From contig NZ_MPZV01000002.1 in the NCBI RefSeq assembly GCF_002020355.1, forward strand, positions 558,001 through 622,000: 64,000 bases of DNA, read 5' to 3'. Shown here one piece after another: positions 1 to 8,174 of the stretch. The translations under genes and the position numbers were made by a program. Each line of letters starts with the position of its first letter. Position 1 is the first letter of the stretch. Source of the stretch: Thioclava sediminum. GTDB taxonomy: Bacteria; Pseudomonadota; Alphaproteobacteria; Rhodobacterales; Rhodobacteraceae. Below the pieces are notes generated by a model, which was not told the DNA's origin, did not search any database, and saw only the letters and a list, made by a program, of their open reading frames with translations.

Positions 1-95
1 GGCAGGACTGGAAAATGCCCGCGACGATCGACGACCCCGCAATCCTCGACGAAATCACCGAGGCGCTTAAGGGGCTTGGCTATCCGAAGAAATAA
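1..95 (+). CDS. C-terminal end of an unidentified protein (5' partial)
   Basis: The reading frame enters from the left edge, with the first whole codon at base 3, and runs 30 codons to a TAA at 93-95. The visible tail is hydrophilic and helix-like and ends in Tyr-Pro-Lys-Lys. No motif is present that would let me name the family. It is followed by about 75 bases of spacer and then a strong terminator hairpin, which fits the true end of a transcription unit. I cannot assign a function. Confidence 0.55.
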   Translation, partial: QDWKMPATIDDPAILDEITEALKGLGYPKK

Positions 96-171
96 GCCGA
101 GCTTATCATAAGCGCACTCATTGTGAGCGACGCAGATAGGCACCACATCAAAAGTTTACGCGAGAGTTAAG

Positions 172-200
172 AAGCCGCATCCACAATGGGTGCGGCTTTA
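172..200 (+). terminator. Rho-independent terminator after the partial gene
   Basis: An 11-bp stem (172-182 with 188-198, one G-U pair) closes a 5-base loop and is followed by a short T stretch. It sits between the partial first gene and the kinase gene. Just upstream, 101-113 is a short palindrome, GCTTAT-C-ATAAGC. Confidence 0.75.
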
Positions 201-269
201 TGCTATTGTTTATGTTATCGAAGGTTAATTTGAGAACCGTACCCCGGAACCATCCATCGAGGGGTTATT

Positions 270-1811
270 TTGACGAACCGAAAGTTGCCCGATCCCGCTG
301 CGCAGGAGCCATTCGCATCGTTGCGATGCGATCTCGGTCCTTTATGGCAGCACGATCTGCGCGCCGCGCTTGCAGATGTGATGTGCGGTCTGGATGCGGC
401 GCTCGCCGATCCGGGCGGGCAAAGCACGCATGGACAATTGGAGCGCGCGCGCGAAGCGGCGAACGATCTGGCACAGCTTCTCGATCTGGACGGGGCGAAG
501 GAATTTGCGCCCGCCGCGCCGAGCGATGACGCGACAAGCGAGCTTTCCGACGCGTCCGAGGCAAGCCCCGCTCCCCCGCATCTGGTCATTGCCGATGCGC
601 TTGAACGGGTACGCCGCCGCTGGACAAGCGCGGCACATGTTCGGGGCATGTCGCTCGCGATCCACATGGCCCCTGATCTGCCGCCGGTGCTGGCGATCGA
701 TCGCGTGCCGCTCACCCGCATCTTCGCCAATCTGATGCGCAACGCGCTATGCTATGCCCAGCGCGGCACGATCCACCTGTCGCTCGACTTCGACCCGACC
801 AAGGGGCTGCTGCTGACCGTGCGCGACGAGGGCGATGGCTTCCCAGAGGAACGTCTGCGCGCGCCAGCCTGCGCAGGGCAGCGCAGCGAGCCCGCCACGT
901 TCCGCAACCCCGAGGGGCAAGGTCTGGGCCTCGCGATCTGTCACGCGCTGGTGGCAGAGGCCGGCGGCAAGATCGACCTCGCCAACGCGCCGCAAGGCGG
1001 AGCCGAAATCCGCGTGTCGCTCCCGGCCCGTCCCGTCGATATCAGTTCCACGATGCGCGATGCCCCCCTGCCCGATCTGAGCGGGTGGAACGTGCTCGTT
1101 GCCGATGACAGCGAGATGAGCCGCGCCGTGCTCGAACAATTCCTGAGCGCGATGGGCGCGCAGGTGACCGGGCTGCGTCGTGGCGACAGTGCGGCCGCGC
1201 AACTGCGGGCCGAACGCTTCGATCTCGCGGTGCTGGATGTCGAGATGCCCGGCTGCCGCGGCCCAGAGGTGATCGCCAGCATTCGCCGCTCCGGCCTGCC
1301 TTGGGCGGACCTGCCGATCATCCAGTGCAGCGGCTATCGCGACGTCGAGAAAGGCGAGGCCGATGCCTGCCTCATCAAGCCGGTGCTTGGCCTGCAGCCG
1401 ATCCTGCGCGCCTTGGAAGAGGCTGGTTGCATGACGACCGTACCACGCGTAACTACGCCGCCGCGCGGTTTGCTAGCCCATCTACGTCTGGCCGAGAAGG
1501 CATTGCCAGCGGGGCTCGGACAGGAACTGATCGCCGATCTCGAGACGGTACGTCACGGGCTGTCGCTCGCACTGCCCCCTTTTGACCTCTGCGCCCTGCA
1601 ATTGCTGAGCCATAAGCTCAGTGCGGTAGCCGGAGTGGCGGGAGACCACCCCCTCTCGCGGCATGCACGCGCGCTTGACAGTGCAACCCGACATGGGACT
1701 TATGAAGATATTCAAGATCTTGGCCGGGTCGCCCTCATTTTCATCGACCGGCTGATAGCCACCACCCGAAATAATTTGAACGCGAAGACTGATTTACAGC
1801 ATGAGAACTAG
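270..1811 (+). CDS. LuxQ-like soluble hybrid histidine kinase (HK-REC-Hpt)
   Basis: This 513-residue protein carries a complete phosphorelay. An H-box-like HDLRAAL motif has His28. The ATPase domain at about 105-255 has N-box Asn154/Asn158, the G1 motif DEGDG (186-190) and the G2 motif GQGLGLAI (216-223). A receiver domain at about 273-385 has Asp279/Asp280, phosphoacceptor Asp323 and Lys370. A C-terminal Hpt-like bundle has His448 in SHKLSAVAG. There is no signal peptide, membrane helix or recognisable sensor domain, so it should be cytosolic and its input is unknown. The TTG start at 270 is chosen for the GAGGGG ribosome site five bases upstream. It overlaps the next gene by 11 bases, so the two are probably cotranscribed and partners. 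The class is firm; the LuxQ-like label rests mainly on the neighbour. Confidence 0.8.
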   Translation: MTNRKLPDPAAQEPFASLRCDLGPLWQHDLRAALADVMCGLDAALADPGGQSTHGQLERAREAANDLAQLLDLDGAKEFAPAAPSDDATSELSDASEASPAPPHLVIADALERVRRRWTSAAHVRGMSLAIHMAPDLPPVLAIDRVPLTRIFANLMRNALCYAQRGTIHLSLDFDPTKGLLLTVRDEGDGFPEERLRAPACAGQRSEPATFRNPEGQGLGLAICHALVAEAGGKIDLANAPQGGAEIRVSLPARPVDISSTMRDAPLPDLSGWNVLVADDSEMSRAVLEQFLSAMGAQVTGLRRGDSAAAQLRAERFDLAVLDVEMPGCRGPEVIASIRRSGLPWADLPIIQCSGYRDVEKGEADACLIKPVLGLQPILRALEEAGCMTTVPRVTTPPRGLLAHLRLAEKALPAGLGQELIADLETVRHGLSLALPPFDLCALQLLSHKLSAVAGVAGDHPLSRHARALDSATRHGTYEDIQDLGRVALIFIDRLIATTRNNLNAKTDLQHEN

Positions 1812-3261
1812 TGACTCCGATACGACCACCCCGGACAGGGATACCAGCTCCAAGACGGATAGTCCGCAATACGGCCTCAGTCGAAACGGGCGGAACGGCG
1901 TCGACACCGAGACCGAACATTTTCTATTGATCGAAGATGTGGGATCGCTCCGGGCGATCTATGACGCCTATCTGCGCAACGCCGGCTTCATCACCCATCT
2001 CGCGGCAAGCGCCGAGGAAGGGATGCGCATCTTCCGCGACAACCCGATCCGTATGGTGCTGCTGGACCTGATGCTGCCCGATCGCGACGGCGACACGCTG
2101 ATCGCCGAAATGCTGGCCCTGCGACCCTATGCGGCGATCATCGCGGTCACTGCCGACCGCTCAATCGATCGCGCGGTACGGGCGATGCAGGAGGGCGCGA
2201 TCGACTTCCTCGTCAAACCGATCGACGAACCTCGCTTCAGAAGCGCCATTGAGAGCGCGCGCAGCCTGTCGCTGCGTTCGGATGTCGACGACGCGAGCGC
2301 GAGCGAGGAGACGGTCGGGGACTTCGTCGGCAACGCGCCGCAGATGCGGGCACTCTACGCCCGGACCCGCGCTGCCGCCCGCTCGACCGCGCCTGTCTAT
2401 ATCTGGGGCGAGAGCGGTACCGGGAAGGAGCTTTGCGCCCAGGCGGTTCACGCCACGAGCCCCCGCGCCGATGGCCCCTTCATCGCGCTCGATTGCGGCG
2501 CCCTGGCCGCCGAACGCGTCGACAGCGAACTCTTCGGCCATAACCGCGGGGCCTTCCCGGGCGCTTTGGAGGACAAGGACGGCGCGCTCCTCGCCGCCGA
2601 TGGTGGCACGCTTCTGCTCGACAATATCTGCGAACTTGCCCCCACCGCGCAGATCAAGCTGCTGCGGTTCCTGCAGAGCGGCCAAGTCAAACCGCTCGGC
2701 GCCAGCCAACCGGTCGACGTCAATGTGCGGATCGTCTGCGCGGCCAAGAGCTCGCCTAGCGTCATGCTGCAAAACGCTGTGCTCCGCGAGGATCTCTATT
2801 ACCGGCTGATGGTGCTCACGATCGAGATGCCGCCGCTGCGGATGCACCGCGAAGATATCGGCCCTCTGGCAAGGATGGCGCTGGAGCGGTTCGCCTCCGA
2901 GGAACAGCGCGACTTCAGCGAGATCGAACCTGAAGCAATTACCCGCCTGGAGGACCGCCCGTGGCCCGGCAATGTCCGCCAGCTGATGAATGTGATCCGC
3001 GCGGCGATTGTGATGCATGACGGTCCGGTGCTGCGCGCTCATATGCTGCCGGAATTCGATCCGACGACGAGCCGTGCCGCGCCCACCACCGCCCCGGCGG
3101 TCGATCCTTTCGCGGACCGCACCCTGGCCGAGATCGAACGTGCGGCGATAGAGGCCGCGATCAACCGGCATGACGGATCGATCCCGCGCGCGGCGCTGGA
3201 ACTGGGGGTCGCGCCCTCTACGATCTATCGCAAGCGCGACGCGTGGCTGTCAAAGGGCTGA
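1801..3261 (+). CDS. LuxO-like response regulator (REC-AAA+-Fis HTH) with degenerate motor motifs
   Basis: This 486-residue protein has a receiver (Glu45/Asp46, phosphoacceptor Asp89, Thr117, Lys139), a sigma-54-activator type AAA+ domain at about 173-415 and a Fis-type helix-turn-helix at 444-485. The HTH segment ending STIYRKRDAW and the linker before it resemble LuxO. Walker A GESGTGK (203-209) is intact. The sigma-54 contact loop, normally GAFTGA, reads GAFPGA (250-255), and Walker B reads LLLDN (271-275), with Asn275 where the catalytic Glu is expected. It may therefore be a weak or non-canonical sigma-54 activator, or act by DNA binding. It overlaps the hybrid kinase gene, its likely phosphate donor through His448 to Asp89. 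Confidence 0.82.
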   Translation: MRTSDSDTTTPDRDTSSKTDSPQYGLSRNGRNGVDTETEHFLLIEDVGSLRAIYDAYLRNAGFITHLAASAEEGMRIFRDNPIRMVLLDLMLPDRDGDTLIAEMLALRPYAAIIAVTADRSIDRAVRAMQEGAIDFLVKPIDEPRFRSAIESARSLSLRSDVDDASASEETVGDFVGNAPQMRALYARTRAAARSTAPVYIWGESGTGKELCAQAVHATSPRADGPFIALDCGALAAERVDSELFGHNRGAFPGALEDKDGALLAADGGTLLLDNICELAPTAQIKLLRFLQSGQVKPLGASQPVDVNVRIVCAAKSSPSVMLQNAVLREDLYYRLMVLTIEMPPLRMHREDIGPLARMALERFASEEQRDFSEIEPEAITRLEDRPWPGNVRQLMNVIRAAIVMHDGPVLRAHMLPEFDPTTSRAAPTTAPAVDPFADRTLAEIERAAIEAAINRHDGSIPRAALELGVAPSTIYRKRDAWLSKG

Positions 3262-3264
3262 GCC

Positions 3265-4029
3265 TCAGGCGAATTGTTCGCGCATCAACCGCTCTTCGAG
3301 CCCGTGACCGGGGTCGAAGAGGATGCAATGCTCGATCTCCGGCTCGGAGCGGACCTCGACCCATTTGACCGGCTTGACCGAGCGGCTGTCCGCATCGGCC
3401 ATGACCGGGCGCTTGTCGGGTTCGAGAATGTCGAAGCGCACCAGCGCGGAGGATGGCAGGATCGCGCCCTGCCACCGCCGCGGCCGGAAGCTCGCGATCC
3501 CGGTCAGCGCCAGCACGTCCGAGCCGATCGGCAGGATCGGCCCGTGGGCGGAGAAGTTATAGGCGGTCGATCCGGCGGGCGTCGAGACGATCGCGCCGTC
3601 GCAGACCAGCTCCTCCATCCGCACTTTGTCGTTGATCGAGATTTTCAGCTTCGCCGCCTGCGGGCCCGCGCGCAACAGCGAGACCTCGTTGATGGCAAGC
3701 GCCTCATGCAGCATCCCGTCCTGGGTCTCGGCCTTCATCGACAGCGGATTGATCACCGCCTGCTCCGCCGCTTCGAGCCGCGCGGGCAAATCGTCAGCGA
3801 CATAGTCGTTCATCAGGAAGCCGACCGAGCCGCGGTTCATCCCGTAAACCGGCAGCCCCGTGCCCTCGTGCAGGCATTGCAGCATGAACCCGTCCCCGCC
3901 AAGCGCCACGATCACATCGGCCGCATAGCGCGGCACCTGCCCGTAGCGCGCGACCAGATCGGCCTGCGCCGCCTGCGCCGTCTCGGCGTGGGAGGCCGCG
4001 AAATGGATATGGGTATACTGGTTCGCCAC
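3265..4029 (-). CDS. nadK: NAD kinase
   Basis: This 254-residue protein should phosphorylate NAD to NADP in the cytosol. The family signature GGDG is visible near residue 65, followed by the NE motif (AINEVSLLR) and the glycine-rich TPAGSTAYN segment that binds NAD. I chose the GTG at 4029 over an upstream ATG because AGGAGGA lies eight bases before it and the length then matches alphaproteobacterial NadK; the longer frame adds an unconserved 20-residue leader. It is convergent with the LuxO-like gene, with a three-base gap, and divergent from glyA. Confidence in the family is high. Confidence 0.92.
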   Translation of the reverse strand: MANQYTHIHFAASHAETAQAAQADLVARYGQVPRYAADVIVALGGDGFMLQCLHEGTGLPVYGMNRGSVGFLMNDYVADDLPARLEAAEQAVINPLSMKAETQDGMLHEALAINEVSLLRAGPQAAKLKISINDKVRMEELVCDGAIVSTPAGSTAYNFSAHGPILPIGSDVLALTGIASFRPRRWQGAILPSSALVRFDILEPDKRPVMADADSRSVKPVKWVEVRSEPEIEHCILFDPGHGLEERLMREQFA

Positions 4030-4186
4030 CGCGCGGTCCTCCTGCTTGTCCAAGGTGTTGCAAGGGCTTGGACGAAAGACAAGCGTCAATCCGGCGCGGA
4101 AATGACCGATTTGGTCGTTTGTCTGCTTTCAGCCCTGTGAAATCTGCGCTAAACGGTCGGCGACCGGATCTTTGCGAGGAATGGCC

Positions 4187-5479
4187 ATGAAAGACCAACG
4201 CGATGCGGGCTTCTTCACCGAAAGCCTCTCCAGCCGTGACCCCGAACTCTTCAAGTCGATCACCGATGAACTCGGTCGCCAGCGCGACGAGATCGAACTG
4301 ATCGCCTCGGAAAACATCGTCTCGAAGGCGGTGATGGAGGCGCAGGGTTCGGTGATGACGAACAAATACGCCGAAGGGTACCCGGGCAAGCGCTACTATG
4401 GCGGCTGCCAATATGTCGACGTCGCGGAGAACCTCGCGATCGATCGCGCCAAGGAGCTGTTCGGCTGCGAATTCGCCAACGTCCAACCGAACTCGGGCTC
4501 GCAGGCGAACCAGGGCGTGTTCACCGCGCTGCTGAAGCCGGGCGACACCATCCTCGGCATGAGCCTCGATGCGGGCGGCCACCTGACCCACGGCGCCAAG
4601 CCGAACCAGTCGGGCAAGTGGTTCAACGCGATCCAATACGGCGTGCGCAAGCAAGACAGCCTGCTGGACTACGAGCAGGTCCGCGAACTGGCGCTCGAGC
4701 ACAAGCCGAAGCTGATCATCGCCGGTGGCTCGGCCATCCCGCGCCAGATCGACTTCGCCAAGTTCCGCGAGATCGCGGATGAGGTCGGCGCTTGGCTGAT
4801 GGTCGACATGGCCCACTTCGCCGGTCTCGTGGCCGGTGGTCAGCACCCCTCGCCCTTCCCCTATGCGGATGTCGCGACCACCACGACGCACAAGACGCTG
4901 CGCGGTCCGCGTGGCGGCATGATCCTCACCAACAACGAGGAGATTGCGAAGAAGGTGAACTCGGCGATCTTCCCGGGCATTCAGGGCGGTCCGCTGATGC
5001 ATGTCATCGCTGGCAAGGCCGTGGCCTTCGGCGAGGCGCTGCGCCCCGAGTTCAAGGGCTATGCCAAGCAGGTCGTGAAGAATGCTCAGGCGCTGGCCGA
5101 CGAGCTGATGAAAGGTGGCCTCGACATCGTCACCGGTGGCACCGACACCCACGTGATGCTGGTCGACCTGCGCCCGAAAGGCGTGAAGGGCAACGCGACC
5201 GAGAAGGCTCTGGGCCGCGCGCATATCACCTGCAACAAGAACGGCATCCCGTTCGACCCGGAAAAGCCGATGGTCACCTCGGGCATCCGTCTGGGCACCC
5301 CGGCGGGCACCACCCGCGGCTTCGGCGAGGAAGAGTTCCGCGAGATCGCGCGCCTGATCGTCGAAGTGGTCGACGGGCTCGCCGCGAATGGCGAAGAGGG
5401 CAATGGCGAGGTCGAAGAGGCCGTGAAAGCCAAGGTCGCGACGCTGCTCAGCGGCTTCCCGATCTACCCCGAGCTGTGA
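4187..5479 (+). CDS. glyA: Serine hydroxymethyltransferase
   Basis: This 430-residue PLP enzyme interconverts serine and glycine with tetrahydrofolate and feeds one-carbon metabolism; metF later in the window uses the product. The PLP-binding lysine is Lys236 in [10 protein letters not shown], and the SENIVS and [13 protein letters not shown] segments are characteristic. The ATG at 4187 is preferred because GAGGA lies six bases upstream; frames beginning at 4172 (TTG) or 4181 put the ribosome site inside the gene. It is monocistronic, with its own terminator directly after. I saw no glycine riboswitch in the leader. Confidence 0.97.
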   Translation: MKDQRDAGFFTESLSSRDPELFKSITDELGRQRDEIELIASENIVSKAVMEAQGSVMTNKYAEGYPGKRYYGGCQYVDVAENLAIDRAKELFGCEFANVQPNSGSQANQGVFTALLKPGDTILGMSLDAGGHLTHGAKPNQSGKWFNAIQYGVRKQDSLLDYEQVRELALEHKPKLIIAGGSAIPRQIDFAKFREIADEVGAWLMVDMAHFAGLVAGGQHPSPFPYADVATTTTHKTLRGPRGGMILTNNEEIAKKVNSAIFPGIQGGPLMHVIAGKAVAFGEALRPEFKGYAKQVVKNAQALADELMKGGLDIVTGGTDTHVMLVDLRPKGVKGNATEKALGRAHITCNKNGIPFDPEKPMVTSGIRLGTPAGTTRGFGEEEFREIARLIVEVVDGLAANGEEGNGEVEEAVKAKVATLLSGFPIYPEL

Positions 5480-5500
5480 TCCGGTTCCGAGATTGAGTTG

Positions 5501-5528
5501 AAGGCCCCCGCGATCCGGGGGCCTTTTT
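5501..5528 (+). terminator. Rho-independent terminator of glyA
   Basis: A 9-bp GC-rich stem (5501-5509 with 5517-5525) and an extra closing G-C pair are followed by a run of five T. It lies 21 bases after the glyA stop codon. Confidence 0.9.
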
Positions 5529-5550
5529 CATGTCTGGGGGCGTGGCCCGA

Positions 5551-5922
5551 TCAGATCGCTCCGGTCCAGACCATCGCGGCCAGCAAGGCGCCGCCCACAA
5601 TCACCACAATCACGGCGATCGAACTGGCAAGGCCAAGCGCCGCGGCGCGCAGCCGCTCCGCCGCGCCCAGCGGTTCGAGGTAATCGCGACAGGTCGCGAA
5701 GGCGCCCTCCACCCTGCGGGCATCCAATTGCCGGGCGATTTTGGGCGCATGCGCTTTGCGCTCGGCATCTACCAGCACCAGCGCCGCCTTGCGCACCTTG
5801 CGCGGCAGCGCCCGGGCCCGCGAGGCGACCCGCGCCTCGAGTGTCGGCCCCTTCGCCCCCAGCCGCTGCGCCAGAAGCCTCGAGACCTGCCCCACCATCT
5901 GATTGATCTTCTCCGGCCCCAT
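5551..5922 (-). CDS. Hypothetical protein with C-terminal membrane helix
   Basis: This 123-residue protein has a basic, Arg/Ala-rich, helical N-terminal two-thirds and one strongly hydrophobic segment at about 98-120, so it is probably tail-anchored in the inner membrane. GGGAGAGG lies six bases before the ATG. I recognise no functional motif. It is convergent with glyA and divergent from the hydrolase gene at 6066. Confidence 0.7.
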   Translation of the reverse strand: MGPEKINQMVGQVSRLLAQRLGAKGPTLEARVASRARALPRKVRKAALVLVDAERKAHAPKIARQLDARRVEGAFATCRDYLEPLGAAERLRAAALGLASSIAVIVVIVGGALLAAMVWTGAI

Positions 5923-6065
5923 CCGGCCCTCTCCCTTACGCAGCGTTCAGCAATTCCGCACCGGACGCTACCCGCCGCGCGAGATCAGCGCAACTGCGCG
6001 CATGGACGCAGATTTTTTCGCATCCGCTCTGGAAGCGCCCCGGGAGGCGATCTAGCTTAGGCGCC

Positions 6066-6854
6066 ATGTTGAACACGACCTCCTACCCCGCTGACAGCAA
6101 TCCCGGCGCGCGACCACTGATCATCGCCCCCGGTCTTTTCGGATCGGCCCGGAACTGGAACGCGATCGCCAAGCGGCTGAGCGCGGACCGCCCCGTCATC
6201 GCACTCGATATGCGCAATCACGGCGACAGCTTCTGGGACGACGATCACAGCTATCAGGCGATGGCAGGCGATATCGCCGAGGTGATCGAGGCGAATGGCG
6301 GGGTCGCGGATGTGCTGGGCCATTCGATGGGCGGCAAGGCGGCGATGACCCTCGCCCTGACGCAGCCGCAACTCGTGGCGCATCTCATCGTCGCGGATAT
6401 CGCGCCTGAGAACTACGATCATGGCGACAACCACAGCGCGCTGATCGAGGCGATGCAGGGGATGGATATCGCCGACCTCACCTCGCGCTCCGCCGCGGAC
6501 GAGCGGCTGGGAGAGCAGGTCTTCGATCCGGGCACCCGTGCCTTCCTGCTGCAATCGCTGGTGCTGCGCGACGGCCCGCCGCGCTGGAAGTTCAACCTTG
6601 CCGCATTGAAGGCGAATATGGACGACATCCTCGGCTGGCCCGAAGCGCTGGAGGGCAAGCAGTTCGACGGCCCGACGCTGTTCCTGTCGGGCGCGGACTC
6701 GCATTACGTGCGGCCCGAAATGCACGACCGTATCCGCGGTTTCTTCCCGCAGGCGCGTTTCGAGGAAATCGACAATGCGGGGCACTGGCTGCACGCCGAG
6801 AAGCCCCGCGAGTTCGAAGCCGACGTGGCGCGTTTCCTCAACTCCGCGAGCTGA
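6066..6854 (+). CDS. Alpha/beta-hydrolase, YbfF/ABHD11-type esterase
   Basis: This 262-residue protein has the full alpha/beta-hydrolase layout: an oxyanion segment near the N terminus (APGLFGSARNW), an ALDMRNHG strand, the nucleophile elbow GHSMGG with Ser87, and a late His in DNAGHWLHAE about 20 residues from the end. The RNHGDS and GHSMGGK segments are typical of YbfF/ABHD11 acyl esterases. No signal peptide is present, so it should be cytosolic. The natural substrate cannot be inferred. The ATG at 6066 has only a weak ribosome site (TTAGGCG). Confidence 0.87.
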   Translation: MLNTTSYPADSNPGARPLIIAPGLFGSARNWNAIAKRLSADRPVIALDMRNHGDSFWDDDHSYQAMAGDIAEVIEANGGVADVLGHSMGGKAAMTLALTQPQLVAHLIVADIAPENYDHGDNHSALIEAMQGMDIADLTSRSAADERLGEQVFDPGTRAFLLQSLVLRDGPPRWKFNLAALKANMDDILGWPEALEGKQFDGPTLFLSGADSHYVRPEMHDRIRGFFPQARFEEIDNAGHWLHAEKPREFEADVARFLNSAS

Positions 6855-6873
6855 GGAAACCGCGCTGCTTCGC

Positions 6874-7365
6874 TTACGCCCCCGGCTTCATCATCCGCCG
6901 GAGCAGGTGATCGCGCTTGACGTATTGGTGATAGAGCGCGGCTGCCACATGCAGCCCGGCCAGCCACAGCAACACCGTGGTCAGGATCGAGTGGGTCTCG
7001 GCCGCCCATCCAAGCTGCCCGTAATAGGCCACGAGGCCCGCAATCGGGATCAGGAACAGCAGCGCGTAGAGTAACCAGTGGATCGTGGCCGCACCGAAGC
7101 GCAGGATGACAGGATCGTTCTCCGGCGGCTCGGGCGTGCCGTGGCTCGCGCGTAGCGCCAAGCGCCAGATAGCGAGCGCGAGCACAGCGACACCGAGGAC
7201 GATGTGACCATAGGTCAGGAACCCGGCGCTCGCCGATCCGCTCTCCATCAGATCGCGGAAGGTATGGCCCATCGCGTCATTGAACAGATACTGGACGATG
7301 AGCAGCAGGACGACGGCCCAGTGGAGCCAAATCTGGGTTTTCGAATAACCGGGAGCGTAGGACAT
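6874..7365 (-). CDS. Cytochrome b561 family protein
   Basis: This 163-residue four-helix membrane protein matches the bacterial cytochrome b561 layout, with His residues set to bind heme b: His15 in WLHW, one in the second helix (YGHIVLG), one in the third (IHWLLY) and one in the fourth (GLHVAAALYHQYV). It would transfer electrons between quinol and a periplasmic or membrane acceptor. AGAGGTAAT precedes the ATG. It lies downstream of the small membrane gene at 7485-7667 on the same strand, which is preceded by an FNR-type box, so oxygen-responsive coexpression is possible. That link is inference. Confidence 0.9.
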   Translation of the reverse strand: MSYAPGYSKTQIWLHWAVVLLLIVQYLFNDAMGHTFRDLMESGSASAGFLTYGHIVLGVAVLALAIWRLALRASHGTPEPPENDPVILRFGAATIHWLLYALLFLIPIAGLVAYYGQLGWAAETHSILTTVLLWLAGLHVAAALYHQYVKRDHLLRRMMKPGA

Positions 7366-7484
7366 ATTACCTCTTTGAATTGACGAAACGCTGCCGCGCC
7401 TCGCCGGACTAGCGCGGCGAAGGCGCAGAGGTTCCGCCCTTCACGAAGTTGGGATTTTCCCGACGCCTGTGCCGCGCCGCGCCG

Positions 7485-7667
7485 TCAGGCGTTTTCGCGG
7501 ATCATTTTGGCGATATACCATGCAACGGGCACGGCGACGAGGAACCCGATTACCGCGGAGACGATCATCGCGTTGGTCGTGAACATGTTCATCGTCAGCG
7601 CGGCAGTGATGAGGATACCCGCGAGGGTCGGTCCGACGAGGGCGTAGATGATACCGAAGAGGCGCAT
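7485..7667 (-). CDS. Small two-helix membrane protein
   Basis: This 60-residue protein consists of two hydrophobic helices (about 3-25 and 33-53) and a short basic tail. GGAGAT lies five bases before the ATG. Similar small proteins in related bacteria are, from memory, often mislabelled as CTP synthetase; nothing here supports that enzyme activity. It resembles the 70-residue protein at 8227-8439 (shared RLF...ALV...AALT and a Val/Ile-Gly...Pro second helix). A perfect FNR-type box lies about 71 bases upstream. Function unknown. Confidence 0.72.
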   Translation of the reverse strand: MRLFGIIYALVGPTLAGILITAALTMNMFTTNAMIVSAVIGFLVAVPVAWYIAKMIRENA

Positions 7668-7731
7668 GTCTGATCTCCATTGAGCGGCGCATTTCGGTCG
7701 TCAGACTGACTCCGATCACGCGGATGTGACC

Positions 7732-7745
7732 TTGATCCGCATCAA
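7732..7745 (-). promoter_or_regulatory. FNR/FnrL-type binding site
   Basis: The sequence TTGAT-CCGC-ATCAA is a perfect match to the FNR/FnrL consensus TTGAT-N4-ATCAA. It lies in the gap between two minus-strand genes, centred about 71 bases upstream of the small membrane gene that starts at 7667. If it acts at the usual -41.5 position, transcription would start near 7697. No convincing -10 element was identified. Confidence 0.65.
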
Positions 7746-7779
7746 GTCCGCGCGGTCGCCGCTGCGGCAGGGCGTCGCA

Positions 7780-8097
7780 TTAGCAATCGAGCTGGAAGCG
7801 CGCCTCTCCCGTATCGCCGGGCAGCGAGGGTGATCGATAGAGCCCGCCCGCCGGTCCCGCCACTGTGCAACCCGACACCTGCTCTGCCACGCGGATCATC
7901 AGGGGCGGCACGCGCGCCCGCTCTGCCCGGCGCAGATAGCCCATGCGCACCACCTCCGCCCGGTCGTCCTTGAGGAAGACGACGAAGTCGATGCCGTCGA
8001 GCGTGATGTCATGCCGCGATGCGCCGAGAAACTGCGGTGCAGGGGAGGCGCAGGCTGCGAGGAGGCAAAGGATAAGGAAAAACGGGGCTTTAGACAT
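7780..8097 (-). CDS. Small lipoprotein, function unknown
   Basis: This 105-residue protein begins with a lipoprotein signal (hydrophobic stretch, lipobox LLAAC with Cys16 as the lipidated residue) and should be anchored to a membrane facing the periplasm. Two further cysteines, in SGCTV and at the very C terminus, could form a disulfide. No domain is recognised. GGAG lies about eight bases before the ATG, but it is buried in one arm of a perfect 13-bp hairpin (8099-8133), so translation may be controlled. Confidence 0.78.
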   Translation of the reverse strand: MSKAPFFLILCLLAACASPAPQFLGASRHDITLDGIDFVVFLKDDRAEVVRMGYLRRAERARVPPLMIRVAEQVSGCTVAGPAGGLYRSPSLPGDTGEARFQLDC

Positions 8098-8098
8098 T

Positions 8099-8133
8099 GA
8101 AAGGCTCCGGGGAGGGACAACCCGGAGCCTTTC
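8099..8133. promoter_or_regulatory. Perfect 13-bp hairpin overlapping the lipoprotein leader
   Basis: Bases 8099-8111 are exactly complementary to 8121-8133 and close a nine-base loop, GAGGGACAA on the plus strand. On the minus strand the 3' arm ends one base before the lipoprotein ATG and contains its GGAG ribosome site. It could be a translational switch, an attenuator without a strong U-tract, or part of a small RNA. Confidence 0.6.
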
Positions 8134-8174
8134 AGAGCTTAATTAACAAGAAGTTAACCAGCTCGGGCGGAGTG

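Noticed and set aside
4030-4186. Glycine riboswitch ahead of glyA
   Set aside because: Only a short GACC/GGTC dyad near 4104-4116 is present; the tandem aptamer architecture is not.
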